NCBI RefSeq assembly: GCF_014268885.2
Contig: NZ_CP077095.1
Location: 5,543,669-5,607,668, forward strand
Direction: 5' to 3'
DNA: 64,000 nt
DNA from: Pseudomonas xantholysinigenes
GTDB taxonomy: Bacteria > Pseudomonadota > Gammaproteobacteria > Pseudomonadales > Pseudomonadaceae
The position numbers and the translations under genes are program-made. Shown one piece after another: positions 36,428 to 45,961 of this stretch. The notes beneath the pieces were generated by a model. The model searched no databases and was not told where the DNA came from. It worked only from the letters and a program-made list of their open reading frames with translations. How positions within the stretch are numbered: the stretch's first letter is position 1; every line of letters begins with the position of its first letter.

Positions 36428-36441
36428 TTGATCCATGCCGG
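36428..36441 (-). promoter_or_regulatory. ANR/FNR-like box upstream of hcnA
   Basis: Read on the minus strand, CCGGCATGGATCAA has one perfect ANR half site (ATCAA) and a degenerate other half, where the consensus is TTGAT-N4-ATCAA. It lies 63-76 bases before the hcnA ATG. Low-oxygen activation of hcn by Anr is established in other pseudomonads. Confidence 0.55.
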
Positions 36442-36522
36442 ATACGGACTACAGAAATTTCCGATAACGACAAACGTGCAATAGACATCACAAAGGCAGG
36501 TTGCCACATGCAGCCAAACCTG

Positions 36523-36549
36523 GAAAAAGCCCCTGGCGAACCAGGGGCC
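36523..36549 (-). terminator. Terminator between the second autotransporter and hcnA
   Basis: On the minus strand GCCCCTGG-TTCG-CCAGGGGC is followed by TTTTT. It separates the protease gene from the hcn promoter, so hcnABC is a distinct transcription unit. Confidence 0.87.
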
Positions 36550-36590
36550 ATAGCGTCACACCTCTCATATCGGGGCGTGTTGCCGACCTA

Positions 36591-39500
36591 TCAGAACGCC
36601 CAGTCCAAGCTCAGGCCGACCCCGTGGCTCTTGTCGCGGCTGCCCAGCAGGCCGTTGTAGTCCAGATTGACCCGCGCCTGGCGGCCCAGGGCGATCCCCG
36701 CCCGCGCACCGACTACCGCCGCATCACGATCCAGCGACAGCGCCTGGACCTTGTAGGTATCGCCCTGGCCCGCGAAGGCCAGGTGCTGATCAGATCCGGT
36801 GGCGCTCAGGTTGTGCTGCCAGCCCAGGCTGGCGGACAGCTCCACTGCCTGGCCGCTGGACAACTGCAGCTGCTTGCCGGCGCGCATGCCCAGGGTCGAG
36901 AGCCAGGCGTCACGGTTATCCTGGCCACCCTTGAGCGCGGCCGCGCCACCATGTTCCTTGAAGCTGTCGCTGGCGATATGCACATAGGCCAGGTTGGCGA
37001 ACGGCTCCAGCGCCACGCTCGGCAACGCGACCTTCCAGGCGGCCTCGCCGAACACCTGGGTGCTCTGCGCGTCGCGCTTGCTCTTCTGGCGATCGCTGAC
37101 TTCGTTGTACTGCAGCTCGCGCTTGGTCTCGATGCGGTGCCAGCTGTGGCTGACGCCCGCGCTCAGGCGCATCTGTTCCAGTTCCTTGCCGGCATAGGCG
37201 CCCAGGTGGTAGCTATCGACACTGGCCGAGGAATGACGCCCATCCCCCATGCTCAGCGAACTGTCGCTGTAGCCGGTGAAGACGCCGACGCGAGTGTCCT
37301 CGCTCATCTGCCCGTCGATGCCCAGCAGCAGGCCACCGATGGAGCTGCTGTAGCGCGCCCGTCCCGAATCGCCCTCGGCCTTGCCCCAGGCACCCAGGGC
37401 CTTGACCCACAGGCCACTGTCCTGGCCGGTTACGCCCGGTGTGGCGGCGACGCCCTGCTGACGGGTCCGCTCACCCACGGCATCGCGCAACTGGCGGCTG
37501 TCGTTGAGCAGCAGGTTGCCCACTGCCGGGTGTATTTCCCCGGACAGTTGATCGAACGCCTGCTGGGCGCTGGCGGCGTTGGACGACAACAGCAGGCTCT
37601 CGTAGACCGGGTTGCCCGCACCGAGTCGATCAGCGGCTGCGGCCACCGAACGCTGGTTGGCGGTCAGGCCGACACTGGCGAAGGACGTGGCGTTACGCTG
37701 CACCGCCAGCCGCACCCCGCTGCCGCTGTAGGCCAAGCCACCACCGAGGAACAGCGAGTTGGACTGCACATCGGCGAAACTGCCCTGCACGCCGCCAGCG
37801 GCATTCAAGATATCGAACTGTCGCCCCACCAGGCTGGTGGCTTGCCGGGACTGCAACGAAACCCCGGGGTTCTGCAAGTCCAGCGCCAGGTTGGCGCCGC
37901 CCACGGCCACCTGGCCATCACTGACCAGGCGGTCGCTGCCAGTGCTGTCCACCTCCACTGCATAGGTCGAGCCCGGCTGGAAGGTCACATCGTTACTGAC
38001 GCGCAAGGTGCCGATGGAGTTGCCTGGCGCCACCACGCCGCCACGGGTGACCACCAGCGCGCCGATGCGGCCATTGCCGCCAAGCACACCGCCGTCGTTG
38101 ACCGTTACCGTCGATTGCAGCGAGCCATTGACCGCCAGGCGCCCTTGGTTGACCAGGGTCGGGCCGGAATAGGTGTTGTTACCGCTGAGCACCAGGGTAC
38201 CGATACCCTGCTTGGTCAGGCCGCCATGGCCGGAGATATCGTTGCTCCACAGGTCGAGCACGCAGCTCAGGTCATTGCAGCGCCGTTGGGTCGGCCTGCC
38301 GGCGTCGACCAAGGCGCCGACACCCGGCAGGTCGACCACGAACTGGCTCGGGCCGTAGCCACCGGCGATGCGGAATTCCTCGGGAATGTCCTGTTCGGTG
38401 ACCAGCATGCCCGGGCCGCGGATCCCCTTGTCCAGGTTGATCATGCCCCAGCCGTACAAGGCATCGATGCCCGGCGCGCCCATATCGGTGGCGGTGGTGC
38501 GCAATACGCTGGCGATCTGGGCACCGCTCATGTAGGGGAAGCGCTCCATCAGCACCGCCGCCGCGCCAGCGGCATGGGGTGCGGCCATGGACGTACCGTT
38601 CTTGTTGGCGTAGCCCTGGGTCAGGTCCTCCAGGCTGGTGCCGCCAATCACCGCACTGTAGATCCGGGTGCCGGGGGCCGACACGCAGAAACTCGCGGTG
38701 TAGCCGCAGCGGGACGAGAACGTGCTGATGACATAAGGGTTGGTGCTGCTGGTGTCGGGGTTTTGCTGCAACGCCGCCACGGTCATCCAGTTGGGCGCGA
38801 TCTCGGGGACGAAATAGCCCAGCCCGGCAATCGCATCGGGGTTATTCAGGTTGTAGTCGTTGCCGGCGGCGAAGATGGTCAGGACTCCGCTGCGCGCGGC
38901 GGCAATGGCGCCGTCATAGGCACCACCAGGCAACGTGCCCAGCAGTGGCTGGATCTGCGCGAACTGCGCCCGGGCATCGTCCACGGTGAAATGTGGAAAG
39001 TCCGGATTGCGCCCCCCCTTGGCGAAGCGATCGGTGATACCGATGCCCCAGCTGTTGTTGATGATCCGTGCGCCGCTGGCCACCAGGCTGTCCCAACCGG
39101 CCTTGTACACCGCGCCATCGTTGCCCAGGACGATGCCATCCTCGGGGCCGGGGTCACCGTTGTCGGCGCTGATGATCTGCGCATCGAACGCCACGCCGTG
39201 CATCTGTACGCCATCACGGTTGCCGGCGGCAATCCCGCCGACGTGGGTGCCGTGGGAGCCGAGCTTGCCGTCCGAACCCACCGACGGGCTGCCGTCATAA
39301 CGGAACGTATCGCCGGCCTTCACCGGGATGTAGGGGTCGGTGTACTGGCGGATGCCGCTGGTGACCAGGGTCACGATCTTGTCCTTGCCGGCGAACTCAG
39401 GGTGCTGGGCATAGACCGGCTGGTCGAAGATCCCAAGCTTCACGCCCTTGCCGCTGTAGCCGGCGGCATAGGCGCTGTCGGCATGGATCGCCCCCAGCCC

Positions 39501-39680
39501 CCAGTCGGCCTTGAACTCGCTGCTGCGCCAGCTGCTGGCGTCACCCAGGCGTCCAGTCTCGACATAGGGCGCGGCCTGGGCCGTGCCCATCAGTGCCGCC
39601 CAACCGACCAATGCCCGCCCCAGTGGGGCCAGGGCCCAGCCCTGCGCGAGTGCGCTGTCATCCTTTCTGACTTGCTTCAC
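36591..39680 (-). CDS. Subtilase-type serine protease autotransporter (downstream copy)
   Basis: About 1029 residues from a GTG start; AAGGAAGG lies 5 bases before it (39686-39693). Signal peptide ends near MGTAQAA. Subtilisin-type protease domain with the triad D86 (LGIFDQPV), H143 (GSHGTHVGG) and S364 (NGTSMAAPHA), with N274 in AAGNDYN. Then come passenger-type repeats (LSGNNTYSGPTLVNQGRLAVNG; APGNSIGTL) and a C-terminal autotransporter beta-barrel (about 750-1029) ending in DWAF, with terminal Phe. Resembles EprS/Ssp-type secreted proteases. Paralogue of the gene directly upstream, with 86 bases between them. Confidence 0.93.
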   Translation of the reverse strand: MKQVRKDDSALAQGWALAPLGRALVGWAALMGTAQAAPYVETGRLGDASSWRSSEFKADWGLGAIHADSAYAAGYSGKGVKLGIFDQPVYAQHPEFAGKDKIVTLVTSGIRQYTDPYIPVKAGDTFRYDGSPSVGSDGKLGSHGTHVGGIAAGNRDGVQMHGVAFDAQIISADNGDPGPEDGIVLGNDGAVYKAGWDSLVASGARIINNSWGIGITDRFAKGGRNPDFPHFTVDDARAQFAQIQPLLGTLPGGAYDGAIAAARSGVLTIFAAGNDYNLNNPDAIAGLGYFVPEIAPNWMTVAALQQNPDTSSTNPYVISTFSSRCGYTASFCVSAPGTRIYSAVIGGTSLEDLTQGYANKNGTSMAAPHAAGAAAVLMERFPYMSGAQIASVLRTTATDMGAPGIDALYGWGMINLDKGIRGPGMLVTEQDIPEEFRIAGGYGPSQFVVDLPGVGALVDAGRPTQRRCNDLSCVLDLWSNDISGHGGLTKQGIGTLVLSGNNTYSGPTLVNQGRLAVNGSLQSTVTVNDGGVLGGNGRIGALVVTRGGVVAPGNSIGTLRVSNDVTFQPGSTYAVEVDSTGSDRLVSDGQVAVGGANLALDLQNPGVSLQSRQATSLVGRQFDILNAAGGVQGSFADVQSNSLFLGGGLAYSGSGVRLAVQRNATSFASVGLTANQRSVAAAADRLGAGNPVYESLLLSSNAASAQQAFDQLSGEIHPAVGNLLLNDSRQLRDAVGERTRQQGVAATPGVTGQDSGLWVKALGAWGKAEGDSGRARYSSSIGGLLLGIDGQMSEDTRVGVFTGYSDSSLSMGDGRHSSASVDSYHLGAYAGKELEQMRLSAGVSHSWHRIETKRELQYNEVSDRQKSKRDAQSTQVFGEAAWKVALPSVALEPFANLAYVHIASDSFKEHGGAAALKGGQDNRDAWLSTLGMRAGKQLQLSSGQAVELSASLGWQHNLSATGSDQHLAFAGQGDTYKVQALSLDRDAAVVGARAGIALGRQARVNLDYNGLLGSRDKSHGVGLSLDWAF

Positions 39681-39766
39681 TACGACCTTCCTTAGTTGTA
39701 TTGATGAAGAACCGCGTTGGTCACACTCCGTATTGCAACGCCCGACCCAACCTGTGCCAGGGCGCT

Positions 39767-42745
39767 TCAGAACCGCCATTGCAGGTTGAGTCCCGCGCCA
39801 TGCTGCTGCTCACGACTGGCCAGGCGCCCCTGGTAGTCCAGGCTCAGGTCCAGGTCGCGGGCCAACCCCACCCGTGCCTGCAGCCCCACCAGCGCGGCAT
39901 CGCGCAAGGCCGGCGCGGTGTGCACCCGAAACGCCTGGTCGCTACCGGCGAAGGCCAGGTGTTCGCTGTCCTGGGTCCCACTCAGACGGTGCTGCCAGCC
40001 CAGGCTGGCCGCCAGTTGCAGGTTCTGTTGCGGGCCCAGTTGCCATTGCTGGCGCCCCCGCAGGCCCAAAGTACTGAGCCAGGCATCGCGCTGCTCGTCA
40101 TCGGCATGCAGCGCCGCCGCATCGCCCTTTTCATGGAAGCCATCACGGTCCAGGTGCTGGTAGGTCAGGTTGGCGAAGGGCTCCAGTTGCAGTGCCGGCA
40201 TGGCCAGGCGATAGGCCGCCTCGGCGAACAGCTGCTGGCTGCGGGCATCGACCCGCGCGCGCTGGCGACCGGACACCTCGGCATAGGCCAGGTCGCGGCG
40301 AACCTCGGCACGGTGCCAGCTGTAGCTGGCCCCCAGGCTCAAGCGCAGTTGGTCGACGTCGTGACGGACATAGGTACCCAGGTGGTAGCTGTCGACCGTG
40401 GCCCGCGAGTGGCTGCCGCCCATGCCCAGGGAACTGTCGCTGTAGCCTGCGGCCAGGCCGGCGCGGGTCTGCTCGTCGAAATCACGGTCCAGGCCCAGCA
40501 GCATGCCGCCCAGGGAACTGGTATAGGACTCGCTGCCCTGCACGCCCTCGATACGCCCCCAGCTGCCCAGGGCCTTGAGCCAGAGCTGATTTGAGCCTGG
40601 CTCGCCGGCATCGAGCGCCGCACCTTGCACGCGCTCGCCCAAGGCATCGCGCAAGACCGCCCCCTGGCTGAGCAGCATCGAGTCCAGCGCCGGGTAGATC
40701 TCCCCGGACAATTGACGCAGGCCGTCACGGGCCTGGTCCACCGAGGTCGAGAGCAGCAGGCTTTCATACACCGGATTACCCGGCCCCAAGCGCTCCACGG
40801 CACCGCCGCTGGCACGCTGGTTGGCCGTGTCACCGACACTGGCGAACGTCGTGCCACTGCGTGTCACATCCAGCTGCACGCCAGTGGCCGAGTAATCGAG
40901 CAAGGTCCCCAGAAACAAGTAGCCGGGCTGGACCTGGGCGAAGCGCCCGTCGACGCCAGCCGCCGCCTGCAGGATGTCGAACCGGCGCCCGACCAGGCTG
41001 GGTACCGGGCCACCGGCCAACAGGTTGGGTTGAGCTTGAGGCACCAGGCTCAGGTTGGCGCCCGCGACACTGGCCTGGCCACCCACCACAAGGCGGTCAC
41101 TGGCCGTGGGCGACAGCTCCACCCGATAAGTCGAGCCCGCTTGCAGGTCCAGGTTGCCGGCAACATTCAAGGTACCGATGGAGTTGCCCGGGGCTACTAC
41201 GCCACCGGCGCGGGCGGTCAGGGTCGCGACCTGGCCATTGCCGCCCAAGGTACCGCCTGCGTTGACCGTGACCGCCGATTGCAGGCTGCCATTGACCGCC
41301 AGCAAGCCGCCATCGACCCGGGTCGGGCCGCGGTAGCTGCTGTCACCGCTGAGCACCAGCCAACCCGCCCCGGACTTGACCAGGCTACCTTGATAGACCC
41401 GCTGCGCGGCAGCTGCATCGCGGGCCATGCCCAGGGCATAGTCGCTGCGATCCTGCTGGCTGGCGCCCGCGGCCAAGCCCTGCTCCCATCCACGGTCCTT
41501 GAGGGTTTGCTGCCAGGCCTGGCGCTCCGCCGCATCCTCGGCCTGGCGCTGCACCAGGGCCTGGTCGGAAATACCGTTGCTCCACACATCGCCCTGCCCG
41601 CGCCCCAGGTTGACGTCGAACTCGCCGAGCAACTGGCCGGGGCCGTGCAGCGCCCGGCCCAGGTCCGGAACGCCCCAGCCCACCCGCTCGCTGGGGCCCT
41701 GGGTCGGCGAGCCATCGAGCTGGCGCGAAGTGGTCAGCAGCACTTGCAAGGCCTGCTGGTTGTTCAGGTAGGGATAACGCTCCATGACCAGCGCCAAGGC
41801 CCCGGTAGCATGGGGCGCGGCCATCGAGGTGCCGTTGTAGGTGGCGTAGCCGCCACCGGGCACGGTACTGGTGATGGCCGCGCCCGGGGTCGCCAGGCAC
41901 CAGTATTTGGCGACGCCGCATTGGTTGTATTTCTGCTGGTTGTTCTTGTCCAGGCCCGACACCGCCAGCCAGTGGCCTTCCAGCTCCGGCTGGAAGTACG
42001 GCAGCGCCGAGCGCACGCTGGCATTGGCATAACCGCTATTGCCGGCGCTGAACACGTTGATCACGCCACGGCGCGCGACCTCGCCGGCGGCGTCGAGCCA
42101 GGTGTCCTGCTGGAAATGCTGGGCATAGGCGGCGCGCAGGTCGCCCAGGGTCTGGTAACTGACATCCTTGGGCTGGCTGCCCCAGCTGTTGTTGATGGCG
42201 CGCACCCCGGCATCCACCAAGGCACCGTAGACCGCCTTGAAGTAGCGCGGATCGGGGTCGGTGCCGAACAGGAACTTGTCGTTCTTGTTGGTGTTGCCCA
42301 CGTACACCTGGGCATTGAAGGCCACACCATGCATGCCCAGGCCATCCCGGGCCGCGCCCATGGTGCCGGTGACATGGGTACCATGGCTGTCGTTGTTGCC
42401 ATTGAGCACCCCGGAGACACTGAATGGCGTGCCATCCAGGTATTGGCCTGTGGCGGTGACCGCGTGGAAACGTCCAGGGCTGGCCTCAGGGTGGGCAGCA
42501 TCGAACCCCGAGTCCAGGGCACCGATACTGATGCCGGCGCCGGTGATCCCGGCGGCATAGGCCTCGTTCGCTCGCATGCGCTCCAGGCCCCAGTCCTGCT
42601 GGTATTCGGCCGAACGCCAACTGGCGGGATCGCCTACGCGACCGGTTTCCTGGTAGGCCGCCATGGCCGACAGCGGCAACGCGCTGGCAAACGCCAGGCA
42701 CAGGGTGCCCGTCAGCGTCTTGAGCTGATCACATCTCACATCCAT
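39767..42745 (-). CDS. Subtilase-type serine protease autotransporter (upstream copy)
   Basis: 992 residues from ATG 42745 with AGGAAG 8 bases upstream. Signal peptide MDVRCDQLKTLTGTLCLAFASALPLSAMA. Protease domain: D78 (GALDSGFD), H121 (NNDSHGTHVTG) and S307 (YNGTSMAAPHATG). Between the protease and the passenger repeats lies a roughly 58-residue charged helical insert (about 393-450, RQAEDAAERQAWQQTLKDRGW...) absent from its paralogue. The C-terminal barrel ends LQWRF. Expected outcome is a surface or released protease. It precedes the other copy as a tandem pair, perhaps co-transcribed. Confidence 0.93.
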   Translation of the reverse strand: MDVRCDQLKTLTGTLCLAFASALPLSAMAAYQETGRVGDPASWRSAEYQQDWGLERMRANEAYAAGITGAGISIGALDSGFDAAHPEASPGRFHAVTATGQYLDGTPFSVSGVLNGNNDSHGTHVTGTMGAARDGLGMHGVAFNAQVYVGNTNKNDKFLFGTDPDPRYFKAVYGALVDAGVRAINNSWGSQPKDVSYQTLGDLRAAYAQHFQQDTWLDAAGEVARRGVINVFSAGNSGYANASVRSALPYFQPELEGHWLAVSGLDKNNQQKYNQCGVAKYWCLATPGAAITSTVPGGGYATYNGTSMAAPHATGALALVMERYPYLNNQQALQVLLTTSRQLDGSPTQGPSERVGWGVPDLGRALHGPGQLLGEFDVNLGRGQGDVWSNGISDQALVQRQAEDAAERQAWQQTLKDRGWEQGLAAGASQQDRSDYALGMARDAAAAQRVYQGSLVKSGAGWLVLSGDSSYRGPTRVDGGLLAVNGSLQSAVTVNAGGTLGGNGQVATLTARAGGVVAPGNSIGTLNVAGNLDLQAGSTYRVELSPTASDRLVVGGQASVAGANLSLVPQAQPNLLAGGPVPSLVGRRFDILQAAAGVDGRFAQVQPGYLFLGTLLDYSATGVQLDVTRSGTTFASVGDTANQRASGGAVERLGPGNPVYESLLLSTSVDQARDGLRQLSGEIYPALDSMLLSQGAVLRDALGERVQGAALDAGEPGSNQLWLKALGSWGRIEGVQGSESYTSSLGGMLLGLDRDFDEQTRAGLAAGYSDSSLGMGGSHSRATVDSYHLGTYVRHDVDQLRLSLGASYSWHRAEVRRDLAYAEVSGRQRARVDARSQQLFAEAAYRLAMPALQLEPFANLTYQHLDRDGFHEKGDAAALHADDEQRDAWLSTLGLRGRQQWQLGPQQNLQLAASLGWQHRLSGTQDSEHLAFAGSDQAFRVHTAPALRDAALVGLQARVGLARDLDLSLDYQGRLASREQQHGAGLNLQWRF

Positions 42746-43151
42746 GTCGATGACTTCCTTGTTTTTGTTATCGGATCGTCCGTTCCTGGTCGATCAGTGT
42801 GTCGCTGCCTTGCAGGGCCACAAGCCCGTGGTCCCATCGGCGCAAAGGCGATCGCCAGGCGCTGGGCAGGTTACTGCGGCCCTAGGCCAAGGCGGTAGTC
42901 TTCGCCTGCAAATATTGCTACCACGTCAAATATTCGCGCAATAGCTGGCGTGATCGGCCAGGCCATCTTGCGGAAAAAAGAAACGACGGAGTAGGCAAGA
43001 GCCGAGAAGGAAGAGGTTCGGCTCCAGATTAGGAGATATCGGCGTCGCGCCGCTGGGGGAGATGCATCTGGATGGAGGGAGCCGGAGGCGGCTCCCTCGT
43101 GTGGGACAGTTCCAGGTCTCTGGAACCATCCACGTCAAACCCAGCGTTTGA
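42746..43151. other. Intergenic region between glmS and the autotransporter pair
   Basis: 406 bases with no convincing gene. It should hold the promoter of the autotransporters in its left half (AT-rich TTGTTTTTGTTATCGG near 42762), and two hairpins near glmS: GGGAGCCG-GAGG-CGGCTCCC (about 43078-43097) and GTTCCAG-GTCT-CTGGAAC (about 43107-43125), either of which may end the glmS transcript though neither has a clear T run. The Tn7 insertion point is also here. Confidence 0.6.
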
Positions 43152-43187
43152 TCACTCGACAGTCACCGACTTCGCCAGGTTGCGCGG
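43122..43187 (-). other. Vacant attTn7 attachment site
   Basis: Tn7 targets a site about 25 bases past the glmS stop through TnsD, which reads the conserved last codons of glmS. Those codons are intact (region 43152-43187), the expected insertion point is near 43127, and I see no Tn7 end sequences or tns genes. Confidence 0.65.
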
Positions 43188-44987
43188 TTGGTCGACGTCG
43201 GTGCCCTTGAGCACGGCGACGTAGTACGACAGCAACTGCAGCGGGATGGTGTAGAGGATCGGCGCCAGCGCATCGTTGATGTGCGGCACGTTGATCACAT
43301 GGGTGCCCTCGCCATTGCGCATGCCGGCCTGCTCGTCGGCGAACACCACCAGCTCACCGCCACGGGCGCGCACTTCCTGCAGGTTCGACTTGAGCTTCTC
43401 CAGCAGCTCGTTGTTCGGCGCCACGGTGACCACCGGCATGTCGTTGTCCACCAGGGCCAGCGGGCCGTGCTTGAGCTCGCCAGCCGGATAGGCTTCGGCG
43501 TGGATGTAGGAGATCTCCTTGAGCTTGAGCGCACCTTCCATCGCCACCGGGTATTGCGCGCCACGACCAAGGAACAGGGTGTGGTGCTTGTCGGCGAACA
43601 GTTCGGCGATCTTCTCGACCACGCCATCCATCGCCAGCGCCTCGCTAAGGCGCGCCGGCAGGCGCCGCAGTTCCTCGACCAGCTCGGCTTCCACGCCGGC
43701 TTCGAGTGTGCCGCGCACCTGGCCCAGGGCCAGGGTCAGCAGCATCAGCGAGACCAGTTGGGTGGTGAACGCCTTGGTGGAGGCCACACCGATTTCCGGA
43801 CCGGCCAGGGTCAGCAGGGTGAGGTCGGACTCGCGCACCAGCGAGCTGATACCCTTGTTGCAGATCGCCAGGCTGCCGAGGAAGCCCAGCTCCTTGGCAT
43901 TGCGCAGGGCCGCCAGGGTGTCGGCGGTTTCACCGGACTGCGAAATCGAGACGAACAGGGTATCCGGCTGTACCACCACCTTGCGGTAGCGGAACTCGCT
44001 GGCCACTTCCACCTGGCACGGAATGCCGGCCAGGCTTTCCAGCCAGTAACGGGCGACCATGCCCGCGTGATAACTGGTGCCACAGGCGACGATCTGCACA
44101 TTGCGCACCTTGGCGAACAACTCGGCAGCCTGCGGGCCGAAGGCTTGCACCATCACATGGTCGTTGCCCAGGCGTCCTTCGAGGGTGCGCTGCACCACGC
44201 TGGGTTGCTCGTGGATTTCCTTGAGCATGAAGTGGCGGTAGTTGCCCTTCTCGGCGGCTTCGGCCCCTTCGTGGTACTGCACGGTTTCGCGCTGGACCGG
44301 ATGACCGGCCTGATCCCAGATCTGCACCTGGTCACGGCGAATCTCGGCGATATCGCCCTCTTCCAGGTACATGAAGCGGTCGGTGACCTGGCGCAGGGCC
44401 AATTGGTCCGATGCCAGGAAGTTCTCGCCATGGCCCAGGCCAATCACCAGCGGGCTGCCGCTGCGGGCGGCAACCAGGCGGTCCGGCTGGCTGGCGCTGA
44501 TCACTGCCAGGCCATAGGCACCGTGCAGGCGCTTGACCGCGGCCTTGAGGGCGTCGGTCAGGTCGGGAACGCTTTTGAGCAGGTGGTGGATCAGGTGGAC
44601 GATCACTTCGGTGTCGGTCTGCGAGACGAAGACATAACCCAGGCCCTTCAGCTCTTCGCGCAGCGCTTCGTGGTTCTCGATGATGCCGTTGTGCACCACC
44701 GCCACTTCATGCCCGGAAAAGTGCGGGTGGGCATTGCCCTCGGTCGGCGCGCCATGAGTGGCCCAGCGGGTATGGGCGATGCCCAGTTGCCCGGCCAGCG
44801 GCTCGGCGCCGACTGCGGCCTCCAGCTCGCTGACCTTGCCGATGCGACGACGACGCTGCAGTTCGCCCTGCTGGGTGAAGACCGCGAGGCCGGCACTGTC
44901 GTAACCACGGTATTCCAGACGCTTGAGGCCTTCGATGAGGATGGCTGTGATATTGCGCTCGGCAACGGCACCAACGATTCCACACAT
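43152..44987 (-). CDS. glmS: Glutamine-fructose-6-phosphate aminotransferase
   Basis: 611 residues. Makes glucosamine-6-phosphate from fructose-6-phosphate and glutamine, the first step to UDP-GlcNAc. The N-terminal glutaminase begins MCGIVGAV with Cys2 as nucleophile; [13 protein letters not shown] and HNGIIENHE follow. Two SIS domains (about 280-600) carry the sugar-phosphate sites ([31 protein letters not shown]). The ATG at 44987 is fixed by the Cys2 requirement. It follows glmR by 11 bases. Its 3' end contains the TnsD recognition sequence. Confidence 0.97.
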   Translation of the reverse strand: MCGIVGAVAERNITAILIEGLKRLEYRGYDSAGLAVFTQQGELQRRRRIGKVSELEAAVGAEPLAGQLGIAHTRWATHGAPTEGNAHPHFSGHEVAVVHNGIIENHEALREELKGLGYVFVSQTDTEVIVHLIHHLLKSVPDLTDALKAAVKRLHGAYGLAVISASQPDRLVAARSGSPLVIGLGHGENFLASDQLALRQVTDRFMYLEEGDIAEIRRDQVQIWDQAGHPVQRETVQYHEGAEAAEKGNYRHFMLKEIHEQPSVVQRTLEGRLGNDHVMVQAFGPQAAELFAKVRNVQIVACGTSYHAGMVARYWLESLAGIPCQVEVASEFRYRKVVVQPDTLFVSISQSGETADTLAALRNAKELGFLGSLAICNKGISSLVRESDLTLLTLAGPEIGVASTKAFTTQLVSLMLLTLALGQVRGTLEAGVEAELVEELRRLPARLSEALAMDGVVEKIAELFADKHHTLFLGRGAQYPVAMEGALKLKEISYIHAEAYPAGELKHGPLALVDNDMPVVTVAPNNELLEKLKSNLQEVRARGGELVVFADEQAGMRNGEGTHVINVPHINDALAPILYTIPLQLLSYYVAVLKGTDVDQPRNLAKSVTVE

Positions 44988-44998
44988 AGATGTTGCTC

Positions 44999-45766
44999 CT
45001 AGCTGATAGCGGCGCAAATAAGGTTGATGCCGCGGGCTTGAATCCGGTCGCGTGCCTCGGCGGGCAGGCGATCATCAGTAATCAGGGTGTTGACGCTGCC
45101 CCAGGGCAGCTCGAGGTTGGGGATCTTGCGGCCGACCTTGTCGGACTCGACCATGACGATCACCTCGCGGGCCACTTCCGCCATGACCCGGCTCAATCCC
45201 AGCAGCTCGTTGAAGGTGGTGGTGCCACGCTCCAGGTCGATGCCGTCGGCACCGATGAACAGCTGGTCGAAGTCGTAAGAGCGTAGTACCTGCTCGGCGA
45301 CCTGGCCCTGGAACGACTCCGAGTGCGGGTCCCAGGTGCCGCCGGTCATCAGCAGCACCGGCTCGTGCTCTTGCTCGCTGATGGCCCGGGCCACGTTGAG
45401 CGAGTTGGTCATCACCACCAGGCCCGGCTGGCGCCCGAGTTGCGGGATCATTGCCGCAGTGGTGCTGCCACTGTCGATGATGATGCGCGCGTGCTCGCGG
45501 ATGCGCTCCACCGCCACGCGGGCGATGGCCTGTTTGTACAGCGACACCGGCTGGACCGCGTCACCGAGCAGTTCCTGGGGCATGGTCACCGCGCCACCAT
45601 AGCGGCGCAACAGCAGGCCGTTGGCTTCCAGGGCGGCCAGGTCCTTGCGGATGGTCACTTCGGAGGTTTCGAAACGCTTGGCCAAGGCGTCGACGCTGAC
45701 CTCACCCTGCTCGTTGAGCAAGGCCAGGATGTTGTGGCGACGCTGGGGGGTATTTCGTTTCGACAT
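44999..45766 (-). CDS. glmR: DeoR-family regulator of glucosamine synthesis
   Basis: 255 residues. N-terminal DeoR helix-turn-helix ([24 protein letters not shown] and [25 protein letters not shown], about 8-58) and a C-terminal sugar-phosphate-sensing domain ([31 protein letters not shown]). It lies between glmU and glmS, as for the regulator called GlmR in P. aeruginosa. Likely ligand is an amino-sugar phosphate. Probably co-transcribed with glmS. Confidence 0.9.
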   Translation of the reverse strand: MSKRNTPQRRHNILALLNEQGEVSVDALAKRFETSEVTIRKDLAALEANGLLLRRYGGAVTMPQELLGDAVQPVSLYKQAIARVAVERIREHARIIIDSGSTTAAMIPQLGRQPGLVVMTNSLNVARAISEQEHEPVLLMTGGTWDPHSESFQGQVAEQVLRSYDFDQLFIGADGIDLERGTTTFNELLGLSRVMAEVAREVIVMVESDKVGRKIPNLELPWGSVNTLITDDRLPAEARDRIQARGINLICAAIS

Positions 45767-45902
45767 GTCGGCTTTAAGTTTCGATTCGAAAGATAAGTGT
45801 TGCAATCAAAACCTAAGAATCACGATTCGTCAAGTTGCCGCTGTGCTGTGGATAGTTTTCCTCTGCCCTGACGCGGTCCTACAGGGGACCGCGATGCGGC
45901 AC

Positions 45903-45937
45903 CAATAAAATGGCCGGCTTATTCACATAAGCCGGCC
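45903..45937 (-). terminator. Terminator after glmU
   Basis: Perfect 11-base stem GGCCGGCTTAT/ATAAGCCGGCC (45912-45937) with a 4-base loop, followed on the minus strand by ATTTTATT. It lies between glmU and the glmR-glmS pair. The loop and flank include TTATTCACA, one base off a DnaA box. Confidence 0.88.
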
Positions 45938-45961
45938 TGTGCAAAAAGCGCTGTGGATAAC

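Noticed and set aside
36501..39695. Very long open frame (over 1000 codons) on the plus strand opposite the downstream autotransporter
   Set aside because: High G+C third positions leave the opposite strand open. The protein is low-complexity (Ala, Gly, Arg, His, Gln) and has no domain, while the minus strand gives a complete subtilase autotransporter.
42746..43151. Tn7-like insertion downstream of glmS
   Set aside because: No tns genes and no Tn7 terminal repeats seen; the neighbours are autotransporters and hcnABC.
44987..45000. glmS ribozyme upstream of glmS
   Set aside because: Only 11 bases separate glmR and glmS; the ribozyme is a Gram-positive feature and cannot fit.
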